Below, piece by piece: positions 22,500 to 34,286 of a stretch of DNA of 64,000 nt. The notes under the pieces are model-generated. The model was not told the DNA's origin, searched no databases, and saw only the letters and a program-made list of their open reading frames with translations. The first letter of the stretch is position 1; each line of letters starts with the position of its first letter. This stretch comes from Pegea sp. RAD2-039 (Eukaryota > Chordata > Thaliacea > Salpida > Salpidae), in assembly GCA_034620365.1 (NCBI GenBank), contig JAQGEQ010000330.1, forward strand, positions 496,001 to 560,000. Reading direction: 5' to 3'. The position numbers and the translations under genes were made by a program.

Positions 22500-23179
22500 T
22501 TATGCAGTTTTTCCGAACCTTCTTTTAGTCACAGTTAGATTTTACAACTTTCGTTTCTTAGTAATCTGGACTTTTTTTATTGACATTACTTTTTTGATTT
22601 TAGAAATTGGTTGTAGATTTCTGGTTTTATTTAATGTAGATTTTATATAAAAAACCATATGAAAAAATTGGTCGATATTCTAAAATTATTATAAATATTA
22701 TGCTATATGAAATAAAATCATCTCTAAAAGTACTAGTCCATAACTTACCCGATTGGTCTTTTGAAATTAACATCCTTAGAATTAACATATTGAGTTGCTA
22801 AGACAGTTTGAATTGCTTTCCTTATTTTGTAACTTTATACGTAAAACAGGAGAACTAATAAATGCTAATTTGTTACCAGTCTATTTTAATCTAATAGATA
22901 AAATTGCTTTAAATTGCTAGAACGTTTTTGAACCGTTTTGTTTCATTACTTATACGTCAGATTTATACGTGTATTTTTGTTCTTATTTCTTGACACATAT
23001 ATTTCTTCACAAAATAATACAGGATTTGTACATTTTAATGTCAGATTACTTTTATTTTTATGTAGATCCTTTTGAGCGCCTGTGACTTTTGATGGTTTTT
23101 CATCTTTAAATCTCGAACAACGGAATAAGTTGCTAAATGAGATAGAATGATTTTCCTTTTTTATATTCTTTCTTATATT
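22500..23179 (-). pseudogene. Relic exons S1-S3 downstream of gene 3
   Basis: S1 lies at 22946-23179 and is the longest copy, reading on past VSRNKNKNTRINLTYK. S2 lies at 22749-22832 (YKIRKAIQTVLATQYVNSKD, then VNFKRPI, then GTAAGT). S3 starts near 22568 and has a stop (ITKKRKL then TAA). The set is co-oriented with gene 3. Confidence 0.4.
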
Positions 23180-24548
23180 CTAGTTTTCTTAAACTAATTT
23201 CAATATATCAGACGTACTGATAAATGTTGATTTGTTACATTGATGGTTTTATGAATGATTTCAAAGTAATAATTAAGAATTGATAAATCTTCACAAAAAA
23301 AAATTAAAAAAACAACGGTACAAAATTTGCGATATGTATCTCAAAAATCTATAAATTAATATAACTTATAAGAGTATTTCAGATTTGAGGCAAATTCTTT
23401 TATTAAATTTTTTTAACTTTAAAATACTAACTCATATTGTAAAGCTTTATACCAAGATTAAAAATAGTTTAAAATTCACTCTTTGGAAGGTATCATCCTT
23501 AAGACATTTTGGCTGTCTTGTTGGTATTAGCAACTTTAATTACTTATTTTTATTAATTTTAGTTTACAAAGTGGTAAATTTTAAAGTAAATTCCTCATTC
23601 CAAACAAATGTTATTTCATAAGACTTTTTCATAAGATTATTTCTTATAAGGAATAATCTCTTTATAGTTATAATCAGTTACTGCATTGATGGTTTGGCCA
23701 GGTGTTTTGGTTTGTTGCGATTTGTTTGGATAATAAGAGTTCCATTTAAAATAGCAACTTAATATTTGGTTCGATAATTAGAATTACCAAGAGCTGAAAT
23801 AGATACAGTTATATATCTGATGTAAAAGTATTAAACAGAACAGTTTAAAACACTCTAGCAACTTGCTTACAAGAATATTAATCGTAAAGTTTTAAAAATG
23901 ATGGAGTAGTAACCGATAAGAAAATATTAGTTTTTCTGCCGTTCCTCTGAGGTTACAAAATTATAAAGTAATTTAAACTATTTAAAAAACTCAATCTGTT
24001 AATTTTGATCTAACTATTTGGGTAAGAAATAGTCAAGTGCTATAGAAGATGATTTATTTATGATGATGTAATTGTCGATAATATAAATGTTAAAAAACTT
24101 CTTTTTCTAAATTTATAGTATGAAGAGGATAATAACGTTTATTGTTTTTATCTCCAACAAGCATTTTAAGAAAGGAAATAGATTTTAAGATTTCAAACAT
24201 AAGTTTTCTCATAAAAATTGCAATAATTAATAAAAACTGTAGTTTTACTTTCAAAATAAAAACAAATTACAAAAATAATCAGTTTTACAAACATATAAGG
24301 ATTTAACGAATCTTTAGATGGTAACTAAAAAGTAACCACAATTTCGTATGTGCTTATCAACTAACATAATAAAATTACTTTCAAAAACTTTTTGAAAAAT
24401 AATAAAAGATGTTAACAAATACTTAATATGCAAAGTTCGAAAATTAAGGAATAAAAAAGTTTTTTTAATAGTTTACAAAAGAGCTGTACGAGAATAACAA
24501 CATAACAATACCAACTTTATTTTAAAGTAAAAAATTGAATGTAAAACC

Positions 24549-24561
24549 TTTATTATTTATT
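24549..24561 (-). terminator. Poly(A) signals of gene 3
   Basis: Two AATAAA hexamers on the minus strand, about 105-115 nt after the stop. The pair also follows genes 5 and 8. Confidence 0.5.
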
Positions 24562-24664
24562 GCAAACTTACACACTATTTCAATAATAGAGTAATCATTA
24601 AAATAGTTAATTAAAGCATAAATTGCAACAACCAATTGAGTAAACGTTAACCAGCAAAATGATT

Positions 24665-25795
24665 TTAACTTTCATGATTATTATGAGTTTTTTCATGACA
24701 TACAAGGCCAGATTTTTGACTAAATTTTTTTTCACAAACAAGACATTCATATGGTTTCTCACCAGTATGAGTTCTTTCATGGCATAACAAATGGGTTTTT
24801 TGACTAAACTTCTTTTCACAAACAATACATTCATATGGTTTCTCACCAGTATGAGTTCTTTCATGATTTAAAAGACTGAAATTACGTGCAAATTTTTTTC
24901 CACAAACAACACATTCATATGGCTTCTCACCAGTATGAGTTCTTTCATGACTTAAAAGACTGGAATTATGTGCAAACTTTCTTCCACAAGCAATACATTC
25001 ATATGGTTTCTCACCAGTATGAGTTCTTTCATGAATTAAAAGACTATATCTTTGAGTAAATTTTCTTTCACAAACAATGCATTCATATGGCTTCTCACCA
25101 GTATGAGTTCTTTCATGAATTAAAAGACTGGAATTAAGTGCAAATTTTCTTTCACAAACAATGCATTCATATGGCTTCTCGCCAGTATGAGTCCTTTCAT
25201 GACTTAAAAGACTAGATTTTCGACTAAATTTTCTTCCACAAACTATACATTCATATGGCTTCTCACCAGTATGAGTTCTTTCATGAAATAAAAGACTAGA
25301 TTTTTGACTAAATTTTCTTTCACAAACAATGCATTCATATGGCTTCTCGCCAGTATGAATTCTTTCATGACATAACAAATTGGTTTTTTGACTAAATTTT
25401 CTTTCACAAACTTTACATTCATATGACTTCTCACCAGTATGAGTTCTTTCATGATAAACAAGCTGAGATTTGCATTTAAATTTCTTGTTACAGTCTAAGC
25501 ATTCATATTTGATTTTGAAATTAGATGATTTTTTGTTTTCTTCATTATTTTCTTTCCCTTTGAATGCTTTTTTATCACTGTTAGTGTCTTTAAAAGGGAA
25601 ACTTGTAGTTGTTGGAATTTCTATAGTATTATTTAAACTAGTTTGATCAGCATGACTTTTATACAAGCTATATACTCCACCAGAGGTATTTAGCAAAATT
25701 TTATTTTCTGCAGTTTTATTATTAAAACTTTTCTCATCATCATCTGATGACAGTTTTCTTTTTCGTGTAAAGTTGCTGCTTCGTATCAAGTTCAT
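24665..25795 (-). CDS. C2H2 zinc-finger protein, 10 fingers (gene 3, type A)
   Basis: Expected nuclear DNA-binding protein of 376 residues. The N-terminus reads [20 protein letters not shown] and differs from the others by ENKILLN and NNTIEI, shared only with gene 5. Ten fingers follow from residue 97. Fingers 6-10 (helices [35 protein letters not shown]) and the tail EKTHNNHES are shared with genes 5 and 8. The linker after finger 1 reads TGEKS. An ATG 54 nt upstream is in frame, but it lies in the intron before the acceptor and would put FFFLQP in the protein; I therefore start at 25795. Most of its promoter-like block is missing because of the junction at 26935. Confidence 0.9.
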   Translation of the reverse strand: MNLIRSSNFTRKRKLSSDDDEKSFNNKTAENKILLNTSGGVYSLYKSHADQTSLNNTIEIPTTTSFPFKDTNSDKKAFKGKENNEENKKSSNFKIKYECLDCNKKFKCKSQLVYHERTHTGEKSYECKVCERKFSQKTNLLCHERIHTGEKPYECIVCERKFSQKSSLLFHERTHTGEKPYECIVCGRKFSRKSSLLSHERTHTGEKPYECIVCERKFALNSSLLIHERTHTGEKPYECIVCERKFTQRYSLLIHERTHTGEKPYECIACGRKFAHNSSLLSHERTHTGEKPYECVVCGKKFARNFSLLNHERTHTGEKPYECIVCEKKFSQKTHLLCHERTHTGEKPYECLVCEKKFSQKSGLVCHEKTHNNHES

Positions 25796-25810
25796 TTTTA
25801 AGTTAATAGG

Positions 25811-25825
25811 CTGAAGAAAAAAAAA
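25811..25825 (-). promoter_or_regulatory. 3' splice acceptor of gene 3 coding exon
   Basis: The sense strand reads a T run then CTTCAG; the exon starts at 25810 with CCTATTAACTT. Confidence 0.75.
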
Positions 25826-26910
25826 CTTTGTTAATATTAAAATGTTCATATAGAATAATTTTAGTTTTAAGAGATATATTATTTCTATATGATATACAAA
25901 GTTTGTTCACTAATGATAACAATCAAGTTTAGATCAAGTTTTGTAAAAGTCTTAACAAGAAATTGTTGATGTTCTATATACATATTTTTATTTAAAACGA
26001 ATTTGAACAACAATTTTTTGTAAACTTTTTCAAGTATTTTCACAAATTGTTGTTTATAGTTCAATAAGTTCTAATAAGTAAATAGAAAAAAATTCTTCTA
26101 TAGAAAGGGCATTATTGTTTTACATATAGCCGTTACGAGGGCAAAACACGTTTGCTTGTGAAAATGATAACATGATTTCAGAAACTAGAAATTAAAAAGT
26201 ATGTAATTAATGTAAGATTTAACAGTCTTTAAAATAGATCAACAAGATGTTAAACCTTAATTTTACAGATTTTAATCTGCAGTTATTTATCTCATATTCA
26301 AGTGTAAAGTCCTCAATAGAGTTCACTTGTATGAATTTACATTAATAGTGAGCAACGATTAATCATAAAATAAATCACACTATTTGTAGTTATTTTTAAT
26401 TACAACAATAATTAGTTATATTTATATATATTATATTTTATTCATAGTTAGAGAATATTCTAATCAAAAGTCAAGACTTATTATTGACTTATTAAATATA
26501 CATTAGATTTAATTTAGAAACGATAAGCTCAACTTTAAAAAATACATATTTAAATATCATGGAAATGTATATAGAATTTATAATTTACAAGCCAACATAA
26601 ACAAACAGAAACTGACTTAAAGTCTAATATTTTGACAGTTATAAACATTTACTAATCATTTTTATTTTAAAATATTTGAAAATTTAATGTCTAAACGCAA
26701 TACCAGCAAAAACTTCAATAAAATCAATACTAACAATTGTCTTATAAAATTAAGCAAGCTACATAAGTTTAAAAAATATCAAAAATCATTCAGGATTATA
26801 TAACAACAATCGTATTTCTCTATTGGTATTAAGTTTACAAGTAGCTAAAGAGGCAAAAGAGACAACAAAACCTATATTTTAAAAAAAATTATAATAATAA
26901 ATATAACAGA

Positions 26911-26940
26911 AATGACGTTACCAAACATATAAACTCTTGA
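26911..26940. other. Rearrangement junction
   Basis: The gene 3 upstream block runs through AATGACGTTACCAAACATAT and then switches, at about 26935, into the middle of a zinc-finger repeat on the plus strand. The TATA run and the GACTTTGACC box that follow in other copies are absent. Confidence 0.8.
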
Positions 26941-27480
26941 AGTCATGAAAGAACCCATACTGGTGAGAAGCCATATGAATGTATTGTTTGTGAAAGAAAA
27001 TTTGCACGTAATTCCAGTCTTTTAATTCATGAAAGAACTCATACTGCTGAGAAACTATATGAATGTATTGTTTGTGGAAGAAAATATGCACATAATTCCA
27101 ATCTTGTAACTCATGAAAGAACTCATACTGGTGAGAAACCATATGAATGCATTGTTTGTGAAAGAAAATTTAGTCAAAACACCTATTTGTTAAGTCATGG
27201 AAGAACCCATACTGGTGAGAAACCATATGAATGCATTGTTTGTGGAAGAAAATATGCACATAATTCCAATCTTGTAACTCATGAAAGAACTCATACTGGT
27301 GAGAAGCCATATGAATGTATTGTTTGCGGAAAAAAATTTACTGATAATTCCAATCTTTTAACTGATGAAAGAACTCATACTGGCGAGAAGCCATATGAAT
27401 GTGGTGTTTGTGGAAGACGATTTGCTCAAAATTCCAACCTTGTAACTCATGGAAGGACTCATACCGGCGAGAAATCATAG
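26941..27480 (+). pseudogene. 5'-truncated zinc-finger array (type B)
   Basis: The frame opens directly after a TGA at the junction and has no N-terminal domain, first finger or start of its own. It encodes the end of one finger and then six fingers. Finger 5 has lost its first His (LLTDERTH, codon 27364-27366). One linker reads HTAEKL. It ends GEKS then TAG at the type B stop, and the remains of one more finger follow. The 3' flank to about 27960 matches genes 2, 4 and 6. Unless a promoter drives it from elsewhere it cannot make a normal family protein. Its finger pairs (HNSNLVT with QNTYLLS) resemble genes 2 and 7. Confidence 0.85.
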
Positions 27481-29430
27481 GAATATTTTTCTTTGTGAAA
27501 AAAAATTTTAGTTGAAATTCAAGTTGATTACGCCATGAATTGATGCATGTTTCTCAGAAAAAGTGAGATTATTTTGCTGGTCAAAGTTTACTCACAATTT
27601 ATAAGAATGAATAAATATTTTTGTGAAGATCAGAGGGTTTAAAAAGAAAATTTTTAAAATTGTTTTTTCAGTTTGAGTTGTTTTTGTTTTATTAATATTT
27701 GTTTTATTAATATTTGTTTTATTGATCAAATGTTGTATGTTACAGTAACTATCAATGATTTTAAAAGTTATTTTTCTTTTATTGTTTGTGATTGGCGGTT
27801 TATGTTTTTTTTTTGTAAATGAACTATACCTTATTTCGTTCCTTGTCCAAGTATTTTAATGTCCTTTATTTATTATAAAAAAGTTTCTGTATTTAGATTT
27901 TAATTTCTTAGTTAATCAATGTTGTGCAAACTGCTGATAGTTATTAGGTTTTGGTTAAGAAATCCGTTTAAACATTTAAACATTTGTTTTAATTATTTAT
28001 AGTTTACAATTATTTGTAAATTCTTTGTTCTAAGACAAATGTTGTTTCATAAGATTATTTCAACTCAAGAACATTCTATTTATAGTTATAATCAGTTACA
28101 ACATCAGTGGTCTGTTTAGACAACTTTATTTCTTATCATTTGAAATAAACCAATTCGGCTTCACCTTATTTATAGCCTATATTAGCTGGCACAAGTCAAC
28201 TAGCTTACTAATAGTGAATGCCTCATGAATTAGAGTAGTCGTCTACAGATGCCTGACAGCAAGTAATTTTCATGAATTTTGAAACCCAGAACATTTAACA
28301 CTGAATAGCAGTATTAAAAATGTAGTTATTAGAAGTAGTTTGTATGCAAGTAGCAATAATCAACAAATATGAATGATTGATTTTAAAGTAAACGAATAAA
28401 AGATTTCAATAATTGATAAAAATATTTTAATGATTATTTAAATTTATTTTTTTAGTTAATATATTTGATATCTTTTTTTATTTCTGATCATTAGAAATAA
28501 GTCAATTCAGATTTATCTCATTTATAGCTAATAAAAGTTGGCACCAAGATATAATTTACTAATAAAAATATTATCTTTTTTTTGCTATTTGTGTTATATT
28601 AATCATTTCACTTTTTTGAAATTAGGTTTTAACAAGTTCACATTTATTAGTTTGTTTGATTTATCTAAAGTAGTTTGGAAAAAACAAATCTTTAATCTGA
28701 GAATAAAGATCATCAAAAATTTTCAAGCACTCAAAATGATCAATACAAGATTAGCAACAAATCTGACGTATATATAATAAAACCAAACAGTTTGAAAATA
28801 TCTTAATTGATAAAATAGTTTAAAATAAACTGACTACTTAACAACCAGCAAATAGTGGCTAATCTGATGTTCTTGCAAATTTAAAGAAGATTAAAAAGTC
28901 TCTCAATTTTTTTATCAACTCATTCTTGTAAGTTTGATTTTGAACATTTGGGTAAGAATTGGACCAGTGCGGTAGCAGAGGAGAGTAATTATGATGATGT
29001 AGTTGTTGATAAAATTTATTATTAAGATTCATTTATTTTTAATATGAAATGATATAAAGAAACCATTAAATTGAAAAATAGATAGTTTAAGATCGAAACT
29101 TTAGTTTCTTGCAACTACACTCACAAGTAGTTACTAATCTCTATATTAATCTGCTAATGAAATCCTACTGAGAGATTCTTATAGGCACCAAAATCTTGAA
29201 TATCATAATAAAAATACTAATTATATAATTAATAATTATAAATTAATATTATAATTAGTAATACTATAATTACTAATCTTTAAATTGTGATCCATTAGTA
29301 AGAAACATCTATTTATACATTAGTTTCTTTTAAATTATAAGCCTCGTTATAAATTACTAATATAGTTAATTAAGTGATGAATACCTAAGACATTCTCTTT
29401 TAAAATAGTTTGTATTTAAACCTATAAAAG
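27481..29430. other. Type B 3' flank followed by old relics
   Basis: Positions 27481-27960 are the ordinary type B 3' flank. After that come diverged pieces seen elsewhere: 28010-28140 resembles 23590-23740, and 28910-29290 resembles 18690-18960. A 79-codon frame at 28538-28777 is AT-driven and I do not accept it as a gene. Confidence 0.5.
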
Positions 29431-30028
29431 AAATGTAAACAAATCATAAAGAAATATTAGAAAGTTAATCTTTTATCACAAAGTTAAATGGTTTTAAAAA
29501 ACCTTATTAAGAGCTTTCTAGTAAAAATTATAGACCTCATTCAAAAATTGAACTGTAATAATATCGTTTTTTTGGAAGTTTTTTCTCTTTTCAAACTAAA
29601 TCGGGATTAAACTTTTTAAGATAGAGTTTTCAGCTTAATTTTATATATTTTTTACATTGTTTTGAAAAAATAAGTTTAAATAATTAAAATTTAAAAGAAA
29701 CTTCTAGAAAATTAATACTTTTATATTGCTTTAAAAGAAACCAAAAAGGAATGCAAGCTGCATTAACAAATTCTCTTAATAAGTTTAGATTTGTAGTTAC
29801 TCAATATTGCTGAAAAATTTTAATGCACAACAAATATTAATAGCAAAACGGTAAAATCATCAAAATAATAATCGACAAGTTACAAAATCCAAACTGCAGA
29901 AGCTTCTAGAACTTTGATTCTGTCATCATAATTTACATACAAACAAATTTATACTTCTAACATTGCTTTCAAAATTATAATTTCTCCAAACTGTTTTGAA
30001 GATTAATAAATCACTTTTATAAATCAAA

Positions 30029-30090
30029 CATATATATATATTCTTAAGAAGACTTTGACCAAAAGTTTATATGTTTGGTAAGTCATTTGT
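30029..30090 (+). promoter_or_regulatory. Candidate core promoter of gene 4, altered
   Basis: The TATA run and GACTTTGACC box are kept, but one C is deleted, so GGTAACGTCATTTG has become GGTAAGTCATTTG. This breaks the TGACGT core and creates a consensus GTAAGT donor. Confidence 0.35.
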
Positions 30091-30768
30091 GTTATATATA
30101 TTATCATAATTTTTTATAAGTTATAAGGTCTGTTGCTCTTTTTTGCCTCTTTAGCTACTTGTAAACTTAATGCCAATATAGAAAAACGATTGGTGTTAGA
30201 TGATCATGAATGATTTTTGATGTTTTGTAAACTTATGTAGCTTGCTTAATTTTATTAGACAATTGCTAGTATTGATTTTTGTGAAGTTTTTGCAGGTATT
30301 CCGTTTTGACATAAATGGTTAGATTAAATTTTGGTTAGATTATGTAGGATTGTCAGTTATAAATTCTGTATACATTTTCATGATATTTAAATATGTATGT
30401 TTTTAAAGTTGAGCTTATCGTGTCTAAATTAAATATCGTGTAATCCTAATAAGTCTCAATCAAGTCTTTATTTTGGTTAAAAGAGTTTCTAATTTTTGTA
30501 TTTTTGTAATTAAAAATAATTGCAATTAGTTGGATATGATTTTAAAATACTCGTTGGTCTATATTAATGTAACATCATAAAAGGACTTCAGATTAAGAGG
30601 ACTTCAATTTGAGATAAATAACTAAAATTGTTAAAGACAATTTCATAAAATCTTTAAACTCACGGAGTAACTTTTTGTTTTATTTTAAACACTAATAAAT
30701 CTTAAATTTCTTACATACTTCTAAAAACAATTTTTTTTATGATTTTGTAGAGACATTTTAAATTTAAT

Positions 30769-30788
30769 TTTTTTTTCTTTAAATCTAG
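30769..30788 (+). promoter_or_regulatory. 3' splice acceptor of gene 4 coding exon
   Basis: A T-rich tract ends CTTTAAATCTAG; the exon starts at 30789 with CCTAGTAACTAAAAA. Gene 6 has the same variant acceptor. The other genes have CTTCAG. Confidence 0.65.
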
Positions 30789-30803
30789 CCTAGTAACTAA
30801 AAA

Positions 30804-31850
30804 ATGAATATGATAGAAGAGAGCAAATTTGACCGAAAGAGGAAACTGTCATCAGATGATGATGAAAAAAGTTTTAATAAAAAAACTGCGGAAGAGACAA
30901 ATTTGGTAAATACTTCTGGTGGAGTATATAGCTTGTATAAAAGTCATGCAGATCAAACTAGTTTAAATAATACTAAAGAAATTCCAACAACTACAAGTTT
31001 CCCTTATAAAGAGACTAACAGCGATAAAAAAGCATTCAAAAGCAAAGAAAATAATGAAAAAAACAAACAATCATCTAATTTCAAAATCAAATATGAATGC
31101 TTAGACTGTAACAAGAAATATAAATGCAAATCTCAGCTTGTTTATCATGAAAGAACTCATACTGGTGAGAAGCCATATGAATGTGCTGTTTGTGAAAGAA
31201 AATTTAGTCAAAAAACCAATTTGTTATGTCATGAAAGAACTCATACTGGCGAGAAGCCATATGAAGGTATTGCTTGTGGAAAAAAATTTGCACGTAATTC
31301 CAGTCTTTTAATTCATGAAAGAACTCATACTGGTGAGAAGCCATATGAATGTGTTGTTTGTGAAAGAAAATATAGTGATAGATCTAGTCTTTTAAGTCAT
31401 GAAAGAACTCATACTGGTGAGAAGCCATATGAATGTATAGTTTGTGAAAGAAAGTTTAGTCGAAAATACCATTTGTTATGCCATAAAAGAACTCATACTG
31501 GTGAGAAACCATATGAATGCATTGTTTGTGAAAGAAAATTTAGTCATAGATCTAGTCTTTTAATTCATGAAAGAACTCATACTGGTGAGAAACCATATGA
31601 ATGTATTGCTTGTGGAAGAAAATTTGCACGTAATTTCAGTCTTTTAAGTCATGAAAGAACTCATACTGGTGAGAAGCCATATGAATGTGTTGTTTGTGAA
31701 AAGAAGTTTAGTCATAGATCTAGTCTTTTAAGTCATGAAAGAACTCATACTGGTGAGAAGCCATATGAATGTGTTGTTTGTGAAAGAAAATTTAGTCATA
31801 ATTCCAATCTTGTAACTCATGAAAGGACTCATACCGGCGAGAAACCATAG
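30804..31850 (+). CDS. C2H2 zinc-finger protein, 9 fingers (gene 4, type B)
   Basis: Expected nuclear DNA-binding protein of 348 residues, the shortest intact member. Its N-terminus begins [20 protein letters not shown] and has AEETNLVN in place of AEKKILVN; only gene 6 shares this. Nine fingers follow from residue 97, and finger 1 has Tyr in place of Phe (KKYKCKSQL). Finger 3 has lost its first zinc-binding Cys (YEGIACGKKF, codon 31266-31268), so it should not fold normally. The other eight are complete. It ends at the type B stop after TGEKP. The usual AATAAA downstream reads AATGAA. The ATG is 15 nt into the exon, as in the other genes. Confidence 0.9.
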   Translation: MNMIEESKFDRKRKLSSDDDEKSFNKKTAEETNLVNTSGGVYSLYKSHADQTSLNNTKEIPTTTSFPYKETNSDKKAFKSKENNEKNKQSSNFKIKYECLDCNKKYKCKSQLVYHERTHTGEKPYECAVCERKFSQKTNLLCHERTHTGEKPYEGIACGKKFARNSSLLIHERTHTGEKPYECVVCERKYSDRSSLLSHERTHTGEKPYECIVCERKFSRKYHLLCHKRTHTGEKPYECIVCERKFSHRSSLLIHERTHTGEKPYECIACGRKFARNFSLLSHERTHTGEKPYECVVCEKKFSHRSSLLSHERTHTGEKPYECVVCERKFSHNSNLVTHERTHTGEKP

Positions 31851-32663
31851 GAATATGTTTTAATTGTAAAAAAAATTTAGTTGAAATTCAAGTCGATTAC
31901 GCCATGAAATGATTCATGTTTCTCAGAAAAAGTGAGATCATTTTGCTGGTCAAAGTTTACTTGCAATTTATAAGAATGAATGAATAGCTTTGTGAAGATC
32001 AGATGGTTTAAAAATATAATTTTTAAATTTTTTTTTCAGTTGGAGTTGTTTTTATTTAATTAATATTTGTTTTATTGATCAAATGTTGTACGTTACAGTA
32101 AATAATAATGATTTTAAAAGTTATTTTTCTGTTGTTTTTTGTGATCGGCGGTTCGTATTTTTTATTTGTAAACGAACTATAACTTGTTTCATTCTTATTC
32201 CAAGTTTTCTTAAACCCACAAGTTTTTTAATGTCCTTTATTTATTACCAAAAAGCTTCTGTATTTAGATTTTAATCTCTTAGTTAATCAATGTTGTGCAA
32301 ACTGCTGATAAATTTTAGTTTTTGTTTAGAAATCCGTTTAAAACTTTTTAAATTTATGCAACTTATTACTCTTTACAATCTGTTTTTATTTTTTTAATTG
32401 AAACTTCAGTTTTTAGTAGATACTCAAGGTAATTTCAAGAAAATAAAGTTATAGATCATAAAATCTCTTTTTTCCAACCTAATGCTATTTTGTTTATCAT
32501 TTCATTTTAGAAATAAATGCTTTTTAATAAAACATATTACATCATAATTAATCCCTTCTGCTATAGCACTAAGCAGTTTATTACCCGAATGGTTAAAACT
32601 AACATAAAAGATTGAGTTGATGAAAAATTGAAATAATTATCTAATTTTTTTAAACTTTGTTAG

Positions 32664-32712
32664 CAAGCCAGTTATTACGTCAGAAGAAGAAATACTTGCT
32701 TAATGTTTGCCA
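32664..32712 (+). other. Candidate exon X1 downstream of gene 4
   Basis: 49 nt between TTTGTTAG and GTAAGT, reading SQLLRQKKKYLLNVC in the same phase as the copy after gene 2. Compared with that copy, two of four differences are synonymous. Confidence 0.4.
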
Positions 32713-32845
32713 GTAAGTTCAGTTTAAACTATTTTATAATAGTATTATTTTAAGTTGTCAATTTAGGTTTAATAATATTTTATTTTTCTTAAATTACTTT
32801 CAGTATATCTAAACACAATTACTTTTTCAACTGAATTACTTTCAG

Positions 32846-32945
32846 CAAACAAGATAAAACCTAAACATCTAGAAACTTTAGTTTGCCGTTGTCTTTAAAT
32901 AATGCAATCTACAAATTCACCGAATTTTTTGACAAAATCTTTTAG
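32846..32945 (+). other. Candidate exon X2 downstream of gene 4
   Basis: 100 nt after TTACTTTCAG. The frame matches gene 2's X2 (TSRNFSLPLSLNNAIYKFTE) and ends in TAG, but AAA has become TAA at the sixth codon, so this copy would encode only a short tail. Confidence 0.35.
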
Positions 32946-34286
32946 TTTATCTTTAAAATATTTTTTTTAATAATCAGCAGAAGTTTGTGGATAATTTAAA
33001 AAAATCATTTTGTAGAATTTAATTCATAAAAAAAAATTTACAAAAATACTTCAGTTTATTAATTCAGTTTATGTAATAATCATTTTAAATTATGTTTATA
33101 AAAATAAACATTTCAACTGCAAACAATAATCATATATATTATTACAAATGTAATAGCAATTTATTACACCAAATTTTGATTCACAATAACTTTGTTTAAC
33201 TACTAAGAGAAGTCAATTATTGGAAATTTTCTATACTGAATTTTAACTATTATACAATTATACAATAAAGTTAAATTAATATAAACATTAAAGATGGTTT
33301 GAAATATTGTAGACAAAAAAATATTAGACTGATAGATTTTTTGTAATTAAGAACACTTTAACACTTACTTTAATCAGTTTTCTCAAACAAACATTTTACT
33401 TAAAAAGTTTAAGTAATATAAAACAACAAATTTAGGATTTCATTTTTAGTAATAAATCAAACCTTAAAATTCGAAAAAAAGCATAGCATAGAATTTACAT
33501 ATAATTATGTTCTAGACAAAATCTATCGATTAAATTTATTAAAGATTTTTTTGGCATTTATTAGCTTATATGACGGTTTATCGTTTTCCGTAGTCAAATT
33601 GTTTAATAAAAAAACTATTAATTTTTAATTAAGTCAATAACATATTACATAAATGTAATTCAATGATAATCTGCATTTTTAAAAGCTTTGAATATGAAAT
33701 TATATTAGTGGACTTGAAATCGAGGTGTCTTAGAAGAAATTTTAAAGTAAATTTTTAAACAGTCAAGATGTTTTTCTAATAAAAAAGATCTTTACTAATG
33801 AATTAGAAAATTATTATTAGAAAAATAATCACTGAAACCAGTTAACAATTAAATGGATATCATTTAACTTGTTTTTATTTTTAATTTAGTTTATTAGTTT
33901 TAAATAGTTTTAAATATTTATAATAGTCCTTCAATAACCCTGCATTTTTAAAATCAGTCAAAATTTAAACAACCCCTAATTAACTGAATTATGTCATCAG
34001 TATTTGTTGAAACAATCTCATTTGATAATGGTTGAAATAGAATACTGATGTTTTGTTAATTAAACATCCCCTTTATAATAAATATTTGCCATGAAATTCA
34101 TAATGTAGTCAAAAATACGGCTGCTATCACAACCGGTATCACAGACTTGCTTGTTGTCACATGATTGCTGGTCATCTGGCTGTTAGAGAAACATACCGAC
34201 AGCATAAGCAATGCTTGAAATTGAATGTTATGAATATTTGACCCGCTATAATCTGCACTTTATATGCTGGCTTGTAACCTTACCAC

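Larger units (their letters stand above)
22308..26934. repeat. Type A unit around gene 3
   Basis: This unit is near-identical to 34263-38960 (gene 5). It is also homologous to 2878-8120 and 55735-61200, with a deletion near 22370 relative to those. It ends abruptly at 26935 inside the promoter-like block, where it is joined to a truncated plus-strand finger array. Confidence 0.8.
29431..34262. repeat. Type B unit around gene 4
   Basis: Directly repeated by 41850-46350 around gene 6, about 12.85 kb away. The gene 6 unit lacks about 0.95 kb corresponding to 33070-34040. The unit ends at 34262, where it is joined to the type A unit of gene 5. Confidence 0.8.
31851..34262. other. 3' flank of gene 4
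   Basis: Holds the remains of the lost finger (31848-31920), X1, X2, the hairpin repeat at 33995-34050 and a broken copy of the CHMIAGH repeat (34090-34262). A 63-codon frame at 32083-32274 is not kept in the equivalent flanks of genes 2 and 7, so I do not call it. Confidence 0.6.

Noticed and set aside
28538..28777. 79-codon frame
   Set aside because: Leu, Ile, Phe and Lys driven; no ATG context, no splice signals and no conserved copy.
32083..32274. 63-codon frame in the gene 4 3' flank
   Set aside because: The matching flanks of genes 2, 6 and 7 have stops or frameshifts early in it.
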